From positions 1 through 8,517 of the forward strand of contig JBEKPE010000094.1 in assembly GCA_049521055.1 (NCBI GenBank): a stretch of 8,517 nucleotides of DNA, written 5' to 3'. The notes beneath the pieces were generated by a model. That model did no database searches and was not told the origin of the DNA. It saw only the letters and a program-made list of their open reading frames with translations. Every line of letters begins with the position of its first letter. The first letter of the stretch is position 1. Of this stretch, positions 5,188 through 8,517 are shown piece by piece. Made by a program: the position numbers and the translations under genes. Origin of the DNA: FEN-987 sp049521055 (GTDB taxonomy: Archaea; Thermoproteota; Bathyarchaeia; 40CM-2-53-6).

Positions 5188-5530
5188 CGCCCGAAGGGGC
5201 GCGACAAAAATGAGAGAAAAGAAAGGAAAAAGAGAAAAAAGGAAAAACCCGGCGAAAGCGACCGCCAGGGGAAAGAGAGGGCGTGAGGCGGAACGACCGG
5301 AGTGAGGCGAAGGAAGCGGCTGTTTGAATCGGGAGCCGTTCCGTGAGGAAGGATGAAGGGTTGGGAAAACTAACGGTTAATGGTGTACTTTCGGTGCACC
5401 GTCCCGAACCGCTAGGACCGTCAAGTAACTTGGTCAGGACATCAAAGTAGGTGCCAGAAGGGAATATTACGTGCGGCAGTCAATAGCCTCGAGAGGGGGA
5501 GCCTTAACCCAATGCAGAGTTACCGGCCCC
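5188..5530 (+). ncRNA. Candidate structured RNA, no family recognised
   Basis: The stretch holds several independent helices. CGCCC/GGGCG closes a GAAG loop (5188-5201), and GC-GAAA-GC forms a GNRA-type loop (5252-5259). GGAA plus CGGCT pair with AGCCG plus TTCC (5312-5342, one bulged G). CTAACGGTT (5370-5378) pairs with AACCGCTAG (5407-5415) with one A-C mismatch, and encloses GGTGTAC/GTGCACC (5382-5400). GACC/GGTC closes 5416-5435. GGG-GCC-TAAC pairs with GTTA-GGC-CCC (5497-5530). I searched by eye for RNase P, SRP, 5S and group I/II signatures and found none. The strand is uncertain: the GNRA loop and most wobble pairs favour plus. A purine tract (5212-5247) lies inside the 5' part. It ends 40 bp before a zinc-finger gene, so it could also be a long structured leader of that gene. 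Confidence 0.4.
5212..5247. repeat. 36-nt uninterrupted purine tract
   Basis: Only A and G occur for 36 bases, and purine richness continues to about 5320. On the minus strand this is a T/C run with several T5-T6 stretches, the type of sequence that ends archaeal transcription, so it could protect the PPC promoter region from leftward read-through. No minus-strand gene ends just before it. Confidence 0.6.
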
Positions 5531-5569
5531 ACCGACAACTCACAGTCCAGTAAGTAGGATGTCAATCGC

Positions 5570-5941
5570 TTGGAAAAAACCAGCAGGTGTGTAATCTGTG
5601 GCCAGCAGATGCAGTACATCTTCGGCCGACCCCGAAAACTGTGCGGCAACAAATCCTGCTACCTAGAGTGGAAGAGGAGGAGGTATACAAATCTCCAAGT
5701 AATCGCAAGAAGTCGACGACTCTCTGCCGCCGACTTCGAATATGCGGAACCAATATGCACATGCGGAAGCGACAAGTTCGCCTGGACTATGGACGGAGTC
5801 TTCTGCTTGGAGTGCGGGTTACAGGAACCCCTGTTCTCCCTAGAAACGTGGGTACCCGCCGAATTTGCACCCAAGCCGCTTTGTACCTGCACCCAGATTT
5901 GTAAGCAAACGCCTGCCTACAAACTATGGGCGTACGTGTGA
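5570..5941 (+). CDS. Two-zinc-finger protein with TFIIB-like ribbon
   Basis: A 123-residue protein with eleven cysteines. The first finger uses C7, C10, C25 and C30 (CVIC ... CGNKSC) followed by YLEWKRRRY, resembling short archaeal Zn-ribbon proteins of the CxxC...CxxxxC type with a basic helix. The second, CTCGSDKFAWTMDGVFCLECG (C63, C65, C79, C82), looks like the N-terminal zinc ribbon of TFIIB. A third cluster, CTCTQIC (105-111), near the C terminus may be extra ligands. It is a probable nucleic-acid-binding or transcription-associated protein; the function is unknown. The only possible start ahead of the first finger is TTG 5570, because an in-frame TAG lies at 5555-5557; AGGAT is a weak Shine-Dalgarno site. 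The codons encode a sensible protein despite overlapping frames on both strands. It stands alone, 40 bp after the candidate RNA. Confidence 0.7.
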   Translation: MEKTSRCVICGQQMQYIFGRPRKLCGNKSCYLEWKRRRYTNLQVIARSRRLSAADFEYAEPICTCGSDKFAWTMDGVFCLECGLQEPLFSLETWVPAEFAPKPLCTCTQICKQTPAYKLWAYV

Positions 5942-6026
5942 TCCGGACTTTTTGCCCACTCAAATGCGTATTATATGAAGTTCTAGGCCAGTTTTGTGCG
6001 GGAGGCAACTCCTTAGCCTGCGATCG

Positions 6027-6052
6027 ATTGTTCAAAATGGTTTGAATTCAAT
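6027..6052. terminator. AT-rich hairpin between convergent genes
   Basis: ATTG-TTCAAA (6027-6036) pairs with TTTGAA (6041-6046) and CAAT (6049-6052) around ATGG, with a TT bulge: 10 base pairs. It lies between the ends of the rightward zinc-finger gene and the leftward redoxin gene. A short T5 run occurs earlier, just after the zinc-finger stop (5948-5952). Confidence 0.4.
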
Positions 6053-6059
6053 TCTAGTC

Positions 6060-6081
6060 GACCTAGGGCCCCGGGGAGGTC
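6060..6081. terminator. GC-rich hairpin after the redoxin gene
   Basis: GACCT (6060-6064) pairs with AGGTC (6077-6081) around a GC-rich loop containing GGGGCCCC-like sequence. It sits 5 bp past the stop of the leftward redoxin gene and would slow or end its transcription. No T tract follows directly. Confidence 0.35.
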
Positions 6082-6085
6082 CCGG

Positions 6086-6622
6086 TCAGTTGTTCTTCCA
6101 TTTTATTGTGCAGCCGACAGTTTGGGTTTCAGGGCGGAGAGGTTTCGTTCCGCCTGAAAGCGCATCTAGGGCGTCGCGAAGGTGGTGCCGCTTCACTGCA
6201 AGCGGATCGTCGTAGTTGTCATCTATCGCCCCATGGTAACGTAAGATAGAATTGCGGTCGAAGACGAATACCTCGGGTGTACGTTGAGCGCCGTATGATT
6301 CGGCAACCTTTTGGTCTTCGTCTCGAAGGTACGGGAAGTTGAATTGCTTCTCCCTCGCTCTCAACTTCATGTTTTCGAAGTTGTCTTCGGGGTATTGTGT
6401 TGCGTCATTGGAATTTACGGCGATTAGTTGTACTCCTCTATCGGCATAGGCCGCCTGAATCGTCACCATGCGGCCTTCCCAAGCGCGGACGTACGGGCAA
6501 TGGTTACAGCTGAAAACCACAACCGTAAACTTGTTTCGGTAATCGGTCAGAGAATGCTTCAGCCCGTCGGTTCCGATTAGTGTGAAATCGATCGCCTTAT
6601 CGCCGATCTTCAGATTTGCCAT
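6086..6622 (-). CDS. Thioredoxin-fold redoxin (AhpC/TSA-like) with CxxC
   Basis: A cytoplasmic thiol-disulfide protein of 178 residues with the usual redoxin order. It has the N-terminal strand GDKAIDFTLIGTDG (7-20), active-site FSCNHCPYVRAWE with C39 and C42 (37-49), a VQLIAVNSND strand (64-73) and the cis-proline segment GAQRTPEVFVFD (111-122, P116). The conserved C-terminal VGCTIKW with C171 is typical of a subgroup annotated as thioredoxin family or peroxiredoxin-like. It has no signal peptide. The substrate is unknown; reduction of peroxides or of protein disulfides is plausible from the family. The start is ATG 6622. It follows another thioredoxin-fold gene by 34 bp on the same strand, so the two probably form a redox operon. 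Two hairpins lie downstream of its end. Confidence 0.88.
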   Translation of the reverse strand: MANLKIGDKAIDFTLIGTDGLKHSLTDYRNKFTVVVFSCNHCPYVRAWEGRMVTIQAAYADRGVQLIAVNSNDATQYPEDNFENMKLRAREKQFNFPYLRDEDQKVAESYGAQRTPEVFVFDRNSILRYHGAIDDNYDDPLAVKRHHLRDALDALSGGTKPLRPETQTVGCTIKWKNN

Positions 6623-6656
6623 GACGACATCACTGGCCCGATAAGACTTGGGAGTC

Positions 6657-6992
6657 TTAAGATTCGCTCTTGAGTGCCGTTCGGATCATGGACTCGGAGG
6701 GCAGGGGTGAAATGCGCCCATCCTCTAAGTGATAAGCCCTGCACGAGAGTGAATAATGAGCAGTCGTTGGAGGTTGTATATCCTTTCCATCGATCCGTAT
6801 TGTCGGCGAGCCTGCGAATTGCAGCCGCTTCGCTTCGTCCTCCGATTGTACGAGTATGGTCTCAATTTCTGCGTCCATTCGCTCTTCCGCGAGAACTTTC
6901 CTTAGACGTCTGAGTGCTTCCTCATGTGACTGGCAGCCCTCCCAGTACAGAAACGTTATTCGCCTTTTTCTCGTCTCCAAAGGACCCCCCAC
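6657..6992 (-). CDS. Small thioredoxin-fold protein, monothiol active site
   Basis: A 111-residue protein. ITFLYWEGCQSHEEALRRL (12-30) is the first strand plus active-site helix, with a single Cys (C20) in a C-x-x-H arrangement instead of CxxC. GSPTIRIDGKDI (61-72) carries the cis-proline (P63). LSCRAYH with C84 and a closing helix (SESMIRTALK) complete a pattern I know from short archaeal and bacterial thioredoxin-family proteins. The loss of the second active-site Cys suggests a monothiol or glutaredoxin-like mechanism, or metal or selenium-type chemistry in relatives. Possible starts are GTG 6992 or TTG 6980, the latter preceded by a G-rich site. It lies directly upstream of the CxxC redoxin. 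Substrate unknown. Confidence 0.75.
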   Translation of the reverse strand: MGGPLETRKRRITFLYWEGCQSHEEALRRLRKVLAEERMDAEIETILVQSEDEAKRLQFAGSPTIRIDGKDIQPPTTAHYSLSCRAYHLEDGRISPLPSESMIRTALKSES

Positions 6993-7055
6993 GGAGACAT
7001 TCCGCTTGAAGCATACGAAGTTTACGCATCCACGACTGAAGACTTGTTAGGACAC

Positions 7056-7078
7056 GCTTCGACTCACAAAGTCGATGC
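7056..7078. terminator. Hairpin between the CoA gene pair and the redox gene pair
   Basis: TCGACT (7059-7064) pairs with AGTCGA (7070-7075) around CACAA, and GC/GC at 7056-7057 and 7077-7078 extends it past a T-T mismatch. It is 6 bp after the stop of the leftward adenylyltransferase gene and marks a likely operon boundary. It has no T tract. Confidence 0.4.
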
Positions 7079-7083
7079 TTAAT

Positions 7084-7566
7084 CTAGTGGACTAGTCTAC
7101 CTTCTCGGTCGATCTTGCCGTGCCTTATTCTGGTGGACGATATCGGCCTCTTGTCGTCGGCGAGGAGGAGATCTATGGGGTCTATGGTGAGGGGTTTAAG
7201 GTGGTTGGCCTTCCTCTTTGCATTAATCTCGTATGCGGTTTTGATGGTCCGCCTGCTGACGACCAGTGCGTCGATCCCGGAGACTCTGATCGTCGGTCCG
7301 TAGCGGTCACGAAGTGGAACAATCCGAACTCGGGATAATACTCCCCAAGTTCTAAGAAGCCGTTCCAAATCCTTCTTTCTTTTCCTGTAGGGGTCGACCT
7401 TGTGCGGTTTGTGCAAAGTCCTTGCGAAGTCGTCGCTGGTAATGCCTATCATAACCTTACGGCCGACGGAGAAAGCTTGTCTCAACAATTTTCGATGTCC
7501 GCGGTGCAACGAATCGAAGGTCCCCCCCATCGCAACAAGGCGGTACATCTTATGGGACCGTCGCAT
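7084..7566 (-). CDS. coaD: Archaeal phosphopantetheine adenylyltransferase
   Basis: Catalyses transfer of AMP from ATP to 4'-phosphopantetheine, giving dephospho-CoA, the penultimate step of coenzyme A synthesis, in the cytoplasm. The protein belongs to the nucleotidyltransferase superfamily: AMGGTFDSLHRGHRKLL (12-28) contains the HxGH motif (H21-H24) and ISSTRIRHG (142-150) is the second nucleotide-binding motif. Its length, about 160 residues, and these motif variants fit the archaeal COG1019 type, not bacterial CoaD. Possible starts are TTG 7587, ATG 7566 or ATG 7548; 7566 is chosen because GAAAG precedes it at a fair distance, but 7548 (MYRLVAMGGTFD) also fits the family. It follows pantoate kinase by about 85 bp on the same strand, and both act in CoA synthesis. 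Confidence 0.9.
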   Translation of the reverse strand: MRRSHKMYRLVAMGGTFDSLHRGHRKLLRQAFSVGRKVMIGITSDDFARTLHKPHKVDPYRKRKKDLERLLRTWGVLSRVRIVPLRDRYGPTIRVSGIDALVVSRRTIKTAYEINAKRKANHLKPLTIDPIDLLLADDKRPISSTRIRHGKIDREGRLVH

Positions 7567-7651
7567 GGTTCTTTCTGGCCTCTCCAAACTACACTGCTGC
7601 GCCCTCTGGGGGGCAAGCCACGTTTGGGCATTGGAGATTTAGTGCTTTGCC

Positions 7652-8517
7652 TCACTTACCAAGGAGTCGAACGCCCTGGTTGTCAATAGGAGTCGCGAAG
7701 ACTCTCGCCGCGGGAAAAGCGTTCTTCACGGACTTTACAATTCTTGCCACTTTCCGGTTATTTGCCACTCCATGAACGGCTTCCCCGATCATGTTTTGTG
7801 TAGCTCCTATGGCTCCGGAAGAGATCATTGTTGAAATCAGGCTTGTAACGATCGGTGTCTCAAATCCTGCCTCCTGGCCGAACTGCCGAGTTTCCGCCAG
7901 GAAAGTGGATAGACTGGGGTTCTGCCGAATCACGTCCATGGCACGTTTGGCGGGCGCGTTTAATCTCGCTGCAACATCAACAGTCCCGAGCGTTTCGCGT
8001 GTCGAGATTGGGCCCGTGTAGGCACAAATTATGGAATGATTTTTCGGAAAGAGCAATCTATCGACAAATCCTATCCCTGGTGCACCCGGCTCCGTTACCA
8101 GGGCGAACCCTCCCGTCAGCAATGCGGCAGCAGTTCCCAGCCCTGTTCGATTTACAACTTCTGCCACGTGTGTGATTCTGCCAAGTTCGTTCATCGTAAC
8201 TGGTATGCCGGCGGCGTCCGAGACGGCGAGGCATGAGGCTAAGGTCCCGGCGGCGCTTGTGCCGAATCCTGCACCGATTGGACAGGCTACTTTCAAGTCG
8301 ATAGCAATCTCCAAGGTTATCCCTTGCGTCTTCAGAATCTGTTCGATTGCCGACCGGGTTGTGTGCGCTTCTGGCGCTGGCTTCGAGTTGATCTTAATCT
8401 TGATCTTGGTCTCGGCGCTTTTTTTGACGATGGCGCGTGAGGTGGCACCTCGGGGAATCGCGAACCCGCCGCCCTTTGCCCCGATCCTCGCTGGATCAGT
8501 CAGTGGATTGCCGGATG
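7652..8517 (-). CDS. Pantoate kinase (GHMP family), 5' end outside window
   Basis: Phosphorylates pantoate to 4-phosphopantoate with ATP, the archaeal step that replaces bacterial pantothenate kinase. The frame stays open to the right edge and gives 287 residues, missing perhaps the first 15-25. At the visible N terminus, NPLTDPARIGAKGGGFAIP matches the family's DPL-x-x-GS-x-GAG-like opening. The GHMP ATP-binding loop is ACPIGAGFGTSAAGTLA (77-93), and a VVNRTGLGTAAALLTGG segment (120-136) and a late glycine-rich motif complete the family pattern. The internal TTG at 8314 gives a shorter frame that cuts off this N-terminal third, so it is not the start. The gene heads a likely CoA operon with the downstream adenylyltransferase. 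Confidence 0.9.
   Translation of the reverse strand, partial: SGNPLTDPARIGAKGGGFAIPRGATSRAIVKKSAETKIKIKINSKPAPEAHTTRSAIEQILKTQGITLEIAIDLKVACPIGAGFGTSAAGTLASCLAVSDAAGIPVTMNELGRITHVAEVVNRTGLGTAAALLTGGFALVTEPGAPGIGFVDRLLFPKNHSIICAYTGPISTRETLGTVDVAARLNAPAKRAMDVIRQNPSLSTFLAETRQFGQEAGFETPIVTSLISTMISSGAIGATQNMIGEAVHGVANNRKVARIVKSVKNAFPAARVFATPIDNQGVRLLGK

Larger units (their letters stand above)
4984..5569. other. 586-bp gap without a convincing protein gene
   Basis: It contains, from left to right, the promoter of the leftward PPC gene, copy 2 of the 35-nt motif, a GC hairpin, a 36-nt purine tract and several nested hairpins up to 5530. Two short frames here (5005-5187 minus, 5051-5305 plus) have low-complexity or non-protein-like translations and were not accepted. 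Confidence 0.6.

Noticed and set aside
5051..5305. Plus-strand frame ending in a Lys/Arg/Glu-rich run
   Set aside because: The run is just the translated purine tract, and the first half covers the 35-nt motif and PPC promoter region. No domain or Shine-Dalgarno site is visible.
5188..5570. RNase P RNA or SRP RNA
   Set aside because: GAGGAAGGATG and CAGAGTTACCGG faintly recall RNase P conserved regions but cannot form the P4 helix. GGTCAGGAC recalls SRP helix 8, but the GGAAG loop and AGCAG side are missing.
5587..6035. Several overlapping frames on both strands across the zinc-finger gene
   Set aside because: Shadows of the 5570-5941 gene; only that frame has a regular cysteine pattern.
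7115..8236. Plus-strand frames opposite the CoA genes
   Set aside because: Antisense shadows of two well-identified genes.
7652..8314. Pantoate kinase starting at the TTG at 8314
   Set aside because: The frame is open upstream to the window edge, and the upstream residues fit the family N terminus.
1..8517. CRISPR array, insertion sequence or attachment sites
   Set aside because: No regularly spaced repeats, transposase, integrase or terminal repeats with target duplications were seen.

Overview
The window looks archaeal, most likely from the Nitrososphaeria/Thaumarchaeota or a related TACK lineage. The evidence is gene content: archaeal pantoate kinase next to archaeal-type phosphopantetheine adenylyltransferase, a free-standing AlaX editing protein, an archaeal SecB-like protein and a TFIIB-like zinc ribbon. 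Several genes also have TATA-like boxes 20-60 bp upstream and few have strong Shine-Dalgarno sites; TTG and GTG starts are frequent. No mobile element, tRNA, rRNA or CRISPR array was seen. The lineage is an inference, not a phylogenetic result.

Left part (1-2300): the end of a small CxxC protein runs in from the left edge. It is followed by a secreted protein with a clear signal peptide that ends in a strong hairpin plus T-rich terminator. On the minus strand lies a short gene missed by simple ORF calling because one extra base in an A4 tract breaks its frame. It shares a TATA-rich divergent promoter region with alaX. alaX overlaps, tail to tail, a small basic protein with an AbrB-like strand pattern.

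Middle part (2300-5570): a SecB-like protein and a winged-helix protein converge on a bulged hairpin. A 361-bp gap with a long imperfect inverted repeat follows, then a minus-strand pair that overlaps by a few bases: a PPC/DUF296 protein and, downstream of it, a class I SAM methyltransferase. The 586-bp gap 4984-5569 is the least explained part of the window. It has a 36-nt pure-purine tract and then several nested hairpins, which suggest a structured non-coding RNA that I could not assign to any known family. It lies directly upstream of a gene for a two-zinc-finger protein.

Right part (5942-8517, all minus strand): two thioredoxin-fold proteins in tandem (a monothiol-type small protein, then a CxxC redoxin), preceded by a coenzyme A biosynthesis pair. 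The pantoate kinase is cut by the right edge; its open frame runs to the end of the window, so a start inside the window would be wrong. Pantoate kinase makes 4-phosphopantoate early in the archaeal CoA route and the adenylyltransferase makes dephospho-CoA near its end, so the two very likely form one operon.

No convincing new multi-gene system is present. The best leads are the candidate RNA at about 5188-5530, the frameshifted gene at 915-1188, the intergenic inverted repeat at 3497-3569, and a 35-nt motif shared by two intergenic regions.
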